Below, one piece after another: positions 55,801 to 64,000 of a stretch of 64,000 bases of DNA. Each line of letters begins with the position of its first letter. Within the stretch, counting starts at the first letter, position 1. The stretch is taken from positions 24,522-88,521 of the forward strand of contig JANQGG010000025.1 of the NCBI GenBank assembly GCA_028277445.1. The letters are read 5' to 3'. The stretch comes from Chloroherpetonaceae bacterium. GTDB taxonomy: Bacteria > Bacteroidota > Chlorobiia > Chlorobiales > Chloroherpetonaceae. The notes beneath the pieces were generated by a model that saw only the letters and a list, made by a program, of their open reading frames with translations, did not search any database and was not told the origin of the DNA. The translations under genes were made by a program, and so were the position numbers.

Positions 55801-58800
55801 GTTATCACCAATATCTAACAAACCATTTGTCAGAGTCAGCTGATTGGTTACGGTTAATGATCCTGATGACAGAGTTAAGGTATTGTTCGTTGTTGATTTA
55901 TCAACCTCTAGATCATAGAAAGATACATTACCATTAATGCTTTGATTTTCATTTTGAGACGCAGAGAACTTAACAAGCTCTCCATTAGGATCAAATGACC
56001 CATTAGATAAGGTGAAGTTACCTTCGACCAATAAATCAGTGCCTGATACCAATTGAACTGAGCCGGACGATTTATCAACGGTCATATAATTGACATTTAA
56101 CTCCCCGGAGGCATCGGAAAGAAGCTGAGCGCCTGATCCGTTAAAAGTGATCGTTCCATTATTACCATTGTTTAAACTTGGTAAAAAGGTTCCTGCTGTA
56201 ACCGTAAAGTCACCGCCAATGGTAAGATCAAATGGATTTGAATTACGATTTCCATTACCAGCATAAGCTGTTTTAAATGTACCGGTTGGAATGTTAATGG
56301 TAAAGTCATTCAAGACCGTTACATCAACACCAGCAGTATTTCTTCCACCTACACGGCCACTGAAATTTGTACCATCGCCAATCTGAAGATTCCAGAAAGG
56401 TATCGTTGTAGAAATACCTACATCAAAACCATTATCGGTAGTATTAGAATTAATAATTTGAACTGTTCCACCTGTAACGCTGTAAGTGGCTACATTTTGT
56501 GACGCAAATGACATACCATCTGCAGTGGTATTTGCCCGGTTAAAGATCATTTGTGAAGAACCGGACATGGTAAATGAACTGGCTGCATTATTTAACAGAA
56601 AATCTGCTGTGGTGATCTGATTCGCTCCATTTGAATTAGCTTTGTACAGACCAAGATTAACTGTACCTCCTGTTTGTTCATAAACAAGTGCAGCTGTTCC
56701 ATTAGGTATGATAGATCCACTCACATCTAACGATCCACCTGCAACAGTAATCGCTGCAGCTAAACCTTTATACTGAATGTCATTATCCGAAACACCGCGT
56801 GTATCGTTACCCACAATAACCTTTCCATCAGAAAGTTGAAGCGTACCTGAAAGGTCTAAGAACTGAGCGGCCTCACCAATAATTTGAGCAACAGCTGAAG
56901 CGTTATCAATCCAAAGCCTGGATGTGGCCGGGATAATAAAGTTTGTAGCAGCCCCAGTTGGTGGTTTAGAGCTTAATGTAATGGTGTCTCCGGAAGACAA
57001 TCTTAATGTACCATTGGTCAATTCCAGAGCTTTTGTTGCGCCATCAGTTGAACCGGACAATTCAAAATTATCGGCTGTTATTTGCAAGACAGGAGTTTGA
57101 GAGCTTCCTTTATCTATAATTAAGCGCTCAAAGTCCGTTGTAGCGCCTGCACCTGAAATGGTTTCATCAGAGCTGCCAATAAATGTAACATTTGCCATAT
57201 ATGCATCTTCAATGTTATCCGGATTCATATCAAAAGTGCCGGAATTAGATAAACTTCCGCCAATTTGAATTTGATGCTCACGAGCTGCAGCTGATGTAGA
57301 TACATCCATAGTAGCGCCGCTGGCTACAGTAACATTACCCCAAATATTTAAGGTTTGGACACCCGTGTTGTTCATAAGCTGCAACTGACTTCCTGAACCT
57401 GTAATAGTCAGATTGCCGCCAACACTTATTGAATCTGCCAAACTATCCAATTGAACTGTAGCGCCGGATTCAATCCTAAGGTTATTAAGCACTTCAATTG
57501 AAGCGAGGTTTGGAGTTATTTTTGTACCGGTACCTGATATGGTTAAATTTCTAACGGAAGCTGGCGCGCTAAGCAATGTATAATTACCTGTACCTGAGTA
57601 GCCTAATGTACCACCGGTTGCACCAAGGAAGTTTGTAAATGTACCTGAAGGAAATACCGGTGTATCAGTGTCGTTAGAAACCAACCTTAGCGTACCTTCG
57701 CCTGAAACAACACCTAAGTCTACAGATGCACTATCATCATTATCAATGACTAATGTACCGGTTGATTGAATTTCCAGAGTAGGCGGCGTTGCCATACCAG
57801 TGATAATAATCGTCTTACTATTTCCAATAAACACCGGATTGCTTGAACCGGGCAAATCGTTAGTTGGCGCGCCAGTAAAACCATCATACGACCAAGCGCC
57901 CACCGAATCCCATGCGGCATTGTTAAGCAGGCTGTAAAAACCTTGTATGCTGCCAAATTCTGAAGATTCACCGGCTGTGAAATCGCCATCAACAAAGCTT
58001 ATTGCATTGAATGTGATAACATTTCCTACTTCATCCACTTCTGTAACATCCTCAATCTTTGTCCATTCGACCGGCGGCGGTGAATAAGCCGCAGGAATGT
58101 ATGATGTTTCAATACCCTGAACATCGCCATCCAAATAAGTAAAATCAAGGGTTGCACTTAAATTTGAAAAACCAGTATTAGCGGCAGTCCAGTAATAACT
58201 TAAATTAGTTGTACCACCATTTGTAACAAACGGATGACCCTGATTTATAGGTTTAATGGTTACTGTACCTGGAGACGAGGTGGTTAAAATTTGCACTTGC
58301 GCCGGCGTATATTTGCCGCTCACGCCAATTGGGTATTCAAATGAAAAAGTTCCTGCAAATTGTTTGGTTAAACCAATTTCATCTGCTGTACCGGCCATCA
58401 GAATCATTTTACTGGCGCTTGGCGAACTTACAGAAATACTTGCTGTTTGGCCAATGACCAGCTCATTTTTATTCAACTCCAGAACACCTGTGGTTAAGGT
58501 AAGGGTTGAAGAAATGGTTTGTTTTGCATTTAAAATTGCGCCATTGGCATCATCCAGCTCTAAATGACCAAATACACCATTGTCATTGCCTGAAATTTCA
58601 TGCTGCAGAGAACCGCCTGTTAATTCAATTCGGCCTGTAGTGCTTACATGTGTGGCATTGTTTGTGATATTGCGATTAACCGTTAAGATATTACCATTAT
58701 CATCAAACGTGCCTGATGAAAGCGTTAAATCGTGCTGAATGGTTAAGTTGGTATGCAAATCAAGGGTGTTTGAGGCATCCAAATTAACAATCAAGGACTT

Positions 58801-61800
58801 GTTACCTGTACCTGAAAATTCGTTAGATTGGGTTGTTTTGTCTGTTCCCACATATTCAATGGTGTAGTCGTTCCCACCCTGAACGCTACCTGTCATAATG
58901 CCACTGGCGTCTGTACCGGCACGTTGAAGTGTTGAACCGTTAGCCATAATAACATTATTATTTGCTGTACCACCCTCTAAACGAAGTGTTCCACGCACCG
59001 TTGGTGTACTTTGGAAGCGCTTAGTACCGGAACCGGCAACCGTAACGTTGCCAAACGGCGTTCCCGGCTGTTGAACTTGGGTGTTGCTTGAAGATTCACC
59101 TGCATAAACGACAGTGCTACTTAAATCCAAGGTATAACTATCATAAGTACCTAGTTGATAACCAGGAAAATGATTAACACCATCCGTGTGCGTCATATAA
59201 AGTGTCGCATTAGAACCCAACACAAAATCACCTGCCCCCGAAAGCAACCCAATATCATTATTGTTTAAGTTAAATTGACCTGAGGTGATGGTAAGGTCGC
59301 CAATCATATAAATATCATCATTATTATTGACCAGATCCACAAATCGGTTTGTACCCGAAGGATTATTAACAACGATAGAACCATAAGTGTGCGAATCATC
59401 CAATAAGACATCAAATCCTTCATCTGAACCGGTAGCTGTTGCCACACCATTTCCAAAATTGATTGTGTTGCCCGTAAAAGTTACAGCGCTAGTGGCCGGC
59501 AAAGAGCCCAACCCACTTAAGAAATCTCCAGAGCCTGGATTGCCTTGTGGACTTACTTGGAAAATATTACCGGAGCCTTCAGCTAAGGACGGATTTATAA
59601 ATGTGAGTGTTCCGCCGGAGAATTCAACCAGACCTCTATTAAGATCAAACACTGTTTCGCCGGAAGTCAACGCATCGGCGCCACCTTGGGGATCAATGTT
59701 TAAATTTCCTCCTGTCATGACAATCCTGTTACTGGCATCATCAAGTAATAATCGGCCATATACATTTAATGTACCTGTGCCGGAGAGGAAAATCCCGTTG
59801 TAATCACCGGAAGCAATGGTTGGATTGTTATTGCCATTACCCATTTGAATCAGGGAGTTTCCATCACCAATACTCACTGTTCCACCTGTTACTGCAAAGC
59901 TATCTATCGCAGCATTGTTATCATTAAAAGTTAAGGTGTTTGTTCCCTGGCTTTGTTCAACGCCAATGTTTAAAGTACCTCCGGTAACTAAAACAGTACT
60001 ATTGCTATTATTTGAACTCATATCCATGCTGGCGGTAACATTCACTGTACCATTTTCAAGTTCAAAACGTGAACCATTACCATTCAATCTGAAATTACCT
60101 CGATTTCCACCGCCAATATCCAATGTACCTCCATTGCGCACATATACTGCGGCAGAGCCATCTAAATCAAGCGTATTAATCGTTACCGGTATGCCGAGCT
60201 GAAACGGCGTATTTTGAGCAACTCCAACCTGGCCGCCATCAATAATAAGCTGAGCTGAACCAGCCATATTTAAAATCTGCGTCGTATTTGGCACTTCAAT
60301 ATCCGGGCTTTGAGCCACAAGGAGCTTACCCCCGGTATTCACAGTAATTGAGCTGGAACCAGCAATATTAAATAAGTTACCTCCACTGATCACATTCAGG
60401 CTATCGCCCACATGCATTTCGGCCGTTCCTGAAATCGAAATGGATGAGTTGTTATTAACAACCAATGTATTACCACTGAGAACAGAATCAATGGATTCCG
60501 CCATTCTGAACCGACTGTTCCCCTCTAAAATAATTTGACATGTTGAACCACCCGATGCGCCAATATTTAATGCGTTGCCGCCGGCAAAGGTTTGGGCGTT
60601 TGAGGCAATATTGAATTCCGAATTGCCATACATGTGAATAATGGCGTTGTTGTCTAATCGAGTTGGATTGCCGCCTTGAACACGTCCGATGGTCTGAGCG
60701 CTCCAAAACTCCGAATTGCTGTACATTTCCAAAGTAGCATTGCCATGCATACCGGTTACAACGCCAGGTTGTAAAAATGCTACGGCTTCACCCGATATCA
60801 CCTTTGAACTGCCATTCATGGTAAATGTAGCCGAGCCATTCAGATCAAAAATACCATCGGCATCGCCATTGTTAATTTCCGTAATTGTTCGGCCCAATCT
60901 CATAACCGTTGAACCATTTAAGATGCAACTACCACCTTGCATATCAAATACTTCAGCTTCATAGTTATAAGGCACCCCGTTACCCAATTCCAAAGTATCG
61001 GTATCAACCGTTAAAGTATGTGAATCTCTAATTTGAATACCACCATAGATGCTCAATTTAGTTGTTATGTTTGTTGTACCGGAGCCCCTTAATACTAAGC
61101 GAGGTAGTAAATTGTTAGCGCCAGGTATTGCCGGAAAATCTGAATTACAACTTGTGCTGCCTAAATTGAAAACGGAAGCTCCATCCATTGAAAAATTGCC
61201 ATAGACTTCCATATATCCCAGATAATTTGTATAAGCATTTAAAACACCGCCATTTGAAAGTGTAAGATTGCCAGAAAACCTGGATTGAGTTCCGGAAGCA
61301 TCGTTCGAACCCGTTTCCAGATTTAAAGTTCCACTATTAGTAATTGTGAGATCATTATCTGAGTTCGTAGCATTGCTATAGAAACGGTCATTTAATGTTA
61401 AAACTGCTGAAGCGCCTGAGATTGTCACATCACTACGCTCGCCGGCAGCATTTCTCCATCTGATGTTTCCCTGTCCTGTGGTTGCATTTCCAATAGTGAT
61501 CGTACCACCATTTACATTGAAATCAGAATTGTTGCCATCAAAAACGATACCTCGGCTATTACCTGATGTGGCTGCAGCATAGATATCCATTGTGCCATTA
61601 TTAAAGGTAACATTCGTATTGCTGTTAATATCGACCAAATATGTTGAAGACGTGAGGGTTGGTCCGACGGAAATACTGCCATTATTGACAGTTACCGTTG
61701 CATTTGTCATCACCCATCTATATCTAAGCGTCATTTGGGTTGAAGCGTTATTCATGGTAAATGTGCCATTATTAATGGTAAAAGTACCTGATGTACCGCT

Positions 61801-62256
61801 TCCAACCGTTAAAGAAGCCCCATTTGATAAAGTGAGGTCAGCTCCATTTTGAATGGTTAAATTTTGAGGCGTACAAATAGCAGTCGCCCCTGAAATCGAA
61901 GAACCCAAGCCTGCGCTTATGGTCAGGGTGCTATTACCGGTTAATTGACCGCCGCTTCCATCATCATTGACTGTAATTGTATTAACCGTTCTGTTACCAT
62001 TTAACGTGACTGTGTGTCCTGAACCAATGAAAACATCATCAGTACTACCAGGAATGCCGCCAACCGGTATAGTTCGAGAACCATCAGAATACCATTGAAT
62101 TGCATTCCAGTTACCCGTCCCTCCACTATAAAAATTTGCGGCATACATCGTTGGCATAAACACCAAAATGAAAGCCAAAACAAGAGGGATAACTTTAAAA
62201 TGCTTTTTTCCAGTCGTGTTATTACAGCGAGATTTTTGAAGTAACTGTTTTTTCAT
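52900..62256 (-). CDS. Giant repeat-built cell-surface protein with T9SS type-A sorting domain (copy 2)
   Basis: 3118 residues from the ATG at 62256. A longer frame to 62280 adds eight residues, but MKKQLLQKSRCNNTTG aligns with MKQELLYLNRCKNTSP of copy 1, which fixes the start. Signal peptide: VIPLVLAFILVFMPTMYA. Three large modules start near 45 (SGGTGNWNAIQW), 1440 (LNNAAWDSVGAWSYDG) and 2340 (YQTGNWNDGNSWSTTG). Modules 1 and 2 end in a block of the FPFGSSGSYRPARMNV / MKPVASRHPLAT / YYWKASNTGF type, and a diverged version ends module 3. Repeats between them are Asn/Gly/Ser/Thr-rich beta units. It ends with the same sorting domain (NYPNPFNPTTTIQF ... VKKMMLVK) as copy 1. Confidence 0.88.
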   Translation of the reverse strand: MKKQLLQKSRCNNTTGKKHFKVIPLVLAFILVFMPTMYAANFYSGGTGNWNAIQWYSDGSRTIPVGGIPGSTDDVFIGSGHTVTLNGNRTVNTITVNDDGSGGQLTGNSTLTISAGLGSSISGATAICTPQNLTIQNGADLTLSNGASLTVGSGTSGTFTINNGTFTMNNASTQMTLRYRWVMTNATVTVNNGSISVGPTLTSSTYLVDINSNTNVTFNNGTMDIYAAATSGNSRGIVFDGNNSDFNVNGGTITIGNATTGQGNIRWRNAAGERSDVTISGASAVLTLNDRFYSNATNSDNDLTITNSGTLNLETGSNDASGTQSRFSGNLTLSNGGVLNAYTNYLGYMEVYGNFSMDGASVFNLGSTSCNSDFPAIPGANNLLPRLVLRGSGTTNITTKLSIYGGIQIRDSHTLTVDTDTLELGNGVPYNYEAEVFDMQGGSCILNGSTVMRLGRTITEINNGDADGIFDLNGSATFTMNGSSKVISGEAVAFLQPGVVTGMHGNATLEMYSNSEFWSAQTIGRVQGGNPTRLDNNAIIHMYGNSEFNIASNAQTFAGGNALNIGASGGSTCQIILEGNSRFRMAESIDSVLSGNTLVVNNNSSISISGTAEMHVGDSLNVISGGNLFNIAGSSSITVNTGGKLLVAQSPDIEVPNTTQILNMAGSAQLIIDGGQVGVAQNTPFQLGIPVTINTLDLDGSAAVYVRNGGTLDIGGGNRGNFRLNGNGSRFELENGTVNVTASMDMSSNNSNSTVLVTGGTLNIGVEQSQGTNTLTFNDNNAAIDSFAVTGGTVSIGDGNSLIQMGNGNNNPTIASGDYNGIFLSGTGTLNVYGRLLLDDASNRIVMTGGNLNIDPQGGADALTSGETVFDLNRGLVEFSGGTLTFINPSLAEGSGNIFQVSPQGNPGSGDFLSGLGSLPATSAVTFTGNTINFGNGVATATGSDEGFDVLLDDSHTYGSIVVNNPSGTNRFVDLVNNNDDIYMIGDLTITSGQFNLNNNDIGLLSGAGDFVLGSNATLYMTHTDGVNHFPGYQLGTYDSYTLDLSSTVVYAGESSSNTQVQQPGTPFGNVTVAGSGTKRFQSTPTVRGTLRLEGGTANNNVIMANGSTLQRAGTDASGIMTGSVQGGNDYTIEYVGTDKTTQSNEFSGTGNKSLIVNLDASNTLDLHTNLTIQHDLTLSSGTFDDNGNILTVNRNITNNATHVSTTGRIELTGGSLQHEISGNDNGVFGHLELDDANGAILNAKQTISSTLTLTTGVLELNKNELVIGQTASISVSSPSASKMILMAGTADEIGLTKQFAGTFSFEYPIGVSGKYTPAQVQILTTSSPGTVTIKPINQGHPFVTNGGTTNLSYYWTAANTGFSNLSATLDFTYLDGDVQGIETSYIPAAYSPPPVEWTKIEDVTEVDEVGNVITFNAISFVDGDFTAGESSEFGSIQGFYSLLNNAAWDSVGAWSYDGFTGAPTNDLPGSSNPVFIGNSKTIIITGMATPPTLEIQSTGTLVIDNDDSASVDLGVVSGEGTLRLVSNDTDTPVFPSGTFTNFLGATGGTLGYSGTGNYTLLSAPASVRNLTISGTGTKITPNLASIEVLNNLRIESGATVQLDSLADSISVGGNLTITGSGSQLQLMNNTGVQTLNIWGNVTVASGATMDVSTSAAAREHQIQIGGSLSNSGTFDMNPDNIEDAYMANVTFIGSSDETISGAGATTDFERLIIDKGSSQTPVLQITADNFELSGSTDGATKALELTNGTLRLSSGDTITLSSKPPTGAATNFIIPATSRLWIDNASAVAQIIGEAAQFLDLSGTLQLSDGKVIVGNDTRGVSDNDIQYKGLAAAITVAGGSLDVSGSIIPNGTAALVYEQTGGTVNLGLYKANSNGANQITTADFLLNNAASSFTMSGSSQMIFNRANTTADGMSFASQNVATYSVTGGTVQIINSNTTDNGFDVGISTTIPFWNLQIGDGTNFSGRVGGRNTAGVDVTVLNDFTINIPTGTFKTAYAGNGNRNSNPFDLTIGGDFTVTAGTFLPSLNNGNNGTITFNGSGAQLLSDASGELNVNYMTVDKSSGSVQLVSGTDLLVEGNFTLSNGSFDPNGELVKFSASQNENQSINGNVSFYDLEVDKSTTNNTLTLSSGSLTVTNQLTLTNGLLDIGDNALSLTSTSIDTVLGGAFGANRMIVLSGTQSAAGITKSYPSSAHDFTFPFGSSGSYRPARMNVTNTGGSAGTITMKPVASRHPLATGSNNAITYYWKASNTGFGGGLQVTHQYFYEQSDVPGANDGAYQGGYYIPTTWTTNAAYTIAGSGGSSGTRTLQFANLTFVQGDFTSGDPATAFDALTTYYSYQTGNWNDGNSWSTTGVGTLPIAGSIPTSSNPVVIGSNHTITMTTNNQVAASVNIQNSTATLDLVSTSGHNLGTGISGVGTLKTNSNSNLPTLDASFTQSGGGTVEYAGGNFTLPAQSTYNNLIVSSGNKTLNTNKTINGNVSVTGGQLRIDAYTLNRSSVGGSFTLASGTTLRVRGSNNFPQNYGTYTLDAASTVLYDYRINQTIKGITYGNLTLRRDNNGAQVSKTLDGNVTINGNLTIGTSGQPSRLVQFVSSNYSVTINGDLTTYTGGSIDAGQSEFSFESGSNQTVAGNVAPTFYDLTVNNGSAVTLSAVDAEVSNQLAMTNGSLDINGQTLTLSGTASGTGTLIGSATSNLSISGTGALGTLSFAGGGQTLNNLSIDRTSTGTATLGSDLSVNGTLTLTNGVIDMGSNELTLTSTAASPISGGNDSSFVEGSLAMYFGSNLSRTYEVGAGTDYRPVTIEGSPSSNPSLSVELIPSAPTVGSKESTIDLISNTRYYRIDLISGTLSSQFVEITYDSDATVSNPDSLLVIRSSNNNDWTDEGQSTNSGTVPRGTVKSSILLPPDDIASETYFALGSIGEDNPLPVELASYTLNFVSNGVELAWVTATETDNLGFIISRSESENGQYQQIASYNSSDLLKGQGTTSQQTEYAYTDFSINQIPGKTYFYRLEDVDITGKRNKLEVKQITLPEDYALAQNYPNPFNPTTTIQFNLKVPGKTSLEVYDILGRKVATLLNQEMKAGAHVVNWNARNYASGVYFYRLQSGNFAQVKKMMLVK

Positions 62257-62492
62257 AACTCTCTTCAATTTAGTAAGCACTAGTAAACATAAATTTTTGA
62301 TAAGTATGCAATAACTATGCCGTTAAAAAAATAACTATCACGTTTAGATTTAAATTATCTAAAAATTATGGGGCAATTATAATTCCGCTTTTTTATAATT
62401 GCTGTTCATTTTCGATAAGACGGCATAAATAAGCCACTAACCCAGATATTTTGAGACTGGAATTTTTTTTGGGAGGATGTAGAAGCCAAAAA

Positions 62493-63203
62493 CTACCCTT
62501 TTACAATTGTTCCAACTGAATTCCCAAGGATTAATTTTTTTAAATTACCCTCGATATTCATGTTCATAACTACGATTGGTAATGTATTTTCACTACACAA
62601 TGTAATCGCCGTTAAATCCATTACCCTCAAATTCTTTTGTAAAATGTCGAGATATGAGATATGGGGAAAAAGTGTTGCTGTGGGATCTTTTTCAGGATCG
62701 GCATTATATATGCCATCAACACGAGTGCCTTTGATAATTACATCAGCTTCAATTTCTATTGCTCTCAGAGCAGCCGCTGTGTCGGTGGTAAAATACGGAT
62801 TACCCGTACCAGCGCCAAAAATAACAACTCTGCCCTTTTCCAAATGCCTGATTGCTCTGCGGCGTATGAAGGGCTCAGCAATTTGCTCCATTTTAATGGA
62901 TGTAAGCAACCTTGTAAAAACGCCAATACGCTCCAGCGCATCCTGAAACGCTAAGGAGTTAATAACCGTAGCAAGCATCCCCATATGATCGGCTTGAACG
63001 CGATCCATATTTTCTGCTGCTTTCGAAACCCCACGGAAAATATTTCCGCCGCCAATAACAACCGCTACTTCAGCACCCAACTCCTTACATTCTTTAATAG
63101 CTTTTGCATATCGCGATAAAACATTCCCATCAATGCCATAATTTTGATCGCCCATGAAGGCTTCACCGCTAAGCTTTAATAATATCCGCTTATACTTTAG
63201 CAT
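62493..63203 (-). CDS. pyrH: UMP kinase
   Basis: 236 residues, the normal bacterial length, of the amino-acid-kinase fold: [92 protein letters not shown]. It phosphorylates UMP to UDP. It follows tsf, as in most bacteria, but where frr usually comes next there are 212 bp and then the giant surface-protein genes. Its 3' end is the source of the remnant at 52573. Confidence 0.97.
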   Translation of the reverse strand: MLKYKRILLKLSGEAFMGDQNYGIDGNVLSRYAKAIKECKELGAEVAVVIGGGNIFRGVSKAAENMDRVQADHMGMLATVINSLAFQDALERIGVFTRLLTSIKMEQIAEPFIRRRAIRHLEKGRVVIFGAGTGNPYFTTDTAAALRAIEIEADVIIKGTRVDGIYNADPEKDPTATLFPHISYLDILQKNLRVMDLTAITLCSENTLPIVVMNMNIEGNLKKLILGNSVGTIVKG

Positions 63204-63342
63204 GTAAATAATTAACTAGTAATCAAACAATAAATATTAAAACCTGCTATCATCAATGCTTTTTGTAGTAATCGTAATCGGCTATTTCAAGAATCTGACA
63301 AAAATAACATTCTTTTTTTAAAACTCATGACTTATAATACAA

Positions 63343-63363
63343 AAGCCTCGAAAATCGAGGCTT
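63343..63363 (-). terminator. Terminator after tsf
   Basis: AAGCCTCGA and TCGAGGCTT form a perfect 9-bp stem with an AAA loop, just 6 bp after the tsf stop codon, with TTTTG downstream on the minus strand. It would separate tsf from pyrH or reduce pyrH transcription. Confidence 0.85.
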
Positions 63364-63369
63364 AAACTT

Positions 63370-64000
63370 TTACTTTTCTCCAAGCTGGTATCTCAAAAAT
63401 TGCTTGACCTTAACTTCTTGATTGATTTGTTTTGAAAGGTCATGCAAAACATCAGTGACGGTTTTAGAGCTATCTTTAATAAAGGTTTGCTCCAAGAGAA
63501 CAACATCCTGGTAATATTTTTCAAGACGCCCCTGGACAATCTTATCAACGATCTTTTCAGGCTTGCCTTCAGTTAAAGCTTGCTGTTTAAAAATTTCAGC
63601 TTCTTTATCAATGGCTTCCTGAGTAACTTCAGAACGCTCAACGAATAGTGGTGCAGCAGCTGCAATCTGCATGGCTATATCTTTGCTTGTGGCATTTACT
63701 TCCTCAAATCCGTTTGGAGATAATTCAACCAATGTTGCTAATTTAGACCCGGGATGGATATATGGTGTAAGGGTACTGTCATTAGATTTGATAAAACAAT
63801 ACCGACCCACTTCCAATTTTTCGCCAATTTTACCGGTTAGCGTTTCCAATGCAACACCCACTTTCTGACCATCAAACGATGAATCCAGTTCTGCTTGCAA
63901 TAAATCTTGCGATGAAGCAATCTCTTTAGAAATAGAAAGCTCAGCCACCGCTTCAGCAAACTTTACAAAATCATCACTCTTTGCCACAAAATCTGTTTCA
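63370..64000 (-). CDS. tsf: Elongation factor Ts (N-terminus cut by window edge)
   Basis: The frame continues to the window end: the codons upstream of the GTG at 63987 read ETDF, giving ETDFVAKSDDFVKFAEAVAE, the EF-Ts core segment (compare NCETDFVARNxxF). Hence GTG 63987 is not the start. Later segments are the dimerisation/core domain (KIVDKIVQGRLEKYYQDVVL followed by LEQTFIKDSSKTVTDVLHDL) and VKVKQFLRYQLGEK at the end. About 210 C-terminal residues are present; the UBA-like N-terminus lies beyond 64000. It exchanges GDP on EF-Tu. rpsB is expected upstream, outside the window. Confidence 0.95.
   Translation of the reverse strand, partial: ETDFVAKSDDFVKFAEAVAELSISKEIASSQDLLQAELDSSFDGQKVGVALETLTGKIGEKLEVGRYCFIKSNDSTLTPYIHPGSKLATLVELSPNGFEEVNATSKDIAMQIAAAAPLFVERSEVTQEAIDKEAEIFKQQALTEGKPEKIVDKIVQGRLEKYYQDVVLLEQTFIKDSSKTVTDVLHDLSKQINQEVKVKQFLRYQLGEK

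Noticed and set aside
42629..61852. Many plus-strand open frames of 60-138 codons inside the two giant genes
   Set aside because: They are antisense shadows of Asn/Ser/Thr/Gly-rich repeats, with no ribosome-binding sites and no protein-like composition; the minus-strand frames are continuous over 9-12 kb.
40480..62280. CRISPR-like or tandem DNA repeats within the giant genes
   Set aside because: Repeats are at the protein level, diverged in DNA and irregular in spacing, with no direct-repeat/spacer structure.

Overview
The window reads as a chromosomal segment of a bacterium from the FCB superphylum (Bacteroidota, Balneolota, Ignavibacteriota, Calditrichota or a relative). The main evidence is two giant secreted proteins that end in a type IX secretion (T9SS) type-A sorting domain with the NYPNPFNPTTTIQF motif. 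A DUF5723-like outer-membrane protein and intergenic hairpin repeats of a kind common in such genomes fit this. I cannot place it in a phylum from sequence alone. Core genes are moderately AT-rich; the accessory patches are visibly more so. No tRNA, rRNA, CRISPR array or intact insertion sequence was seen.

Layout. 1-13 kb is mostly housekeeping: a cut-off Xaa-Pro aminopeptidase; a class V aminotransferase overlapping trpD; a UbiA prenyltransferase that looks like (bacterio)chlorophyll synthase; an outer-membrane protein; a cluster of hairpin repeats; an FtsX-type permease; PhzF; XerC; a ribosome hibernation factor; HPr kinase; and a peptide-binding lipoprotein. At 14.0-16.7 kb an AT-rich accessory patch (tail-fibre-like secreted protein, GC-rich relic, small winged-helix protein plus membrane protein, orphan antitoxin) separates the peptide-binding lipoprotein from an OppB-type permease. 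17-30 kb returns to core genes: ruvB, a TPR protein, an M1 peptidase, an AhpD-like protein, a dihydroorotate-dehydrogenase-like protein beside pyruvate:ferredoxin oxidoreductase (nifJ), and queE. 30-33.3 kb looks like metal handling: a DMT permease with a long His-rich tail, an envelope protein and a CDF-like cation transporter. 33.4-38 kb is a second accessory and decay zone: an unknown small protein, a broken methyltransferase copy, a Phd/RelE-type toxin-antitoxin pair, a frameshifted beta-barrel gene, the intact methyltransferase paralog, a short relic and another methyltransferase. A PepSY-type membrane protein follows.

40.5-62.3 kb (about a third of the window) is two very large minus-strand genes for paralogous, repeat-built, T9SS-exported proteins (3954 and about 3118 aa). 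They lie directly downstream of tsf-pyrH. Between them is a decayed copy of the last ~50 codons of pyrH, and the two genes share their 3' flank, including a palindrome. This shows that a pyrH-3'-end plus giant-gene unit was tandemly duplicated beside a core translation/nucleotide operon and the copies then diverged. It is the most striking observation in the window.
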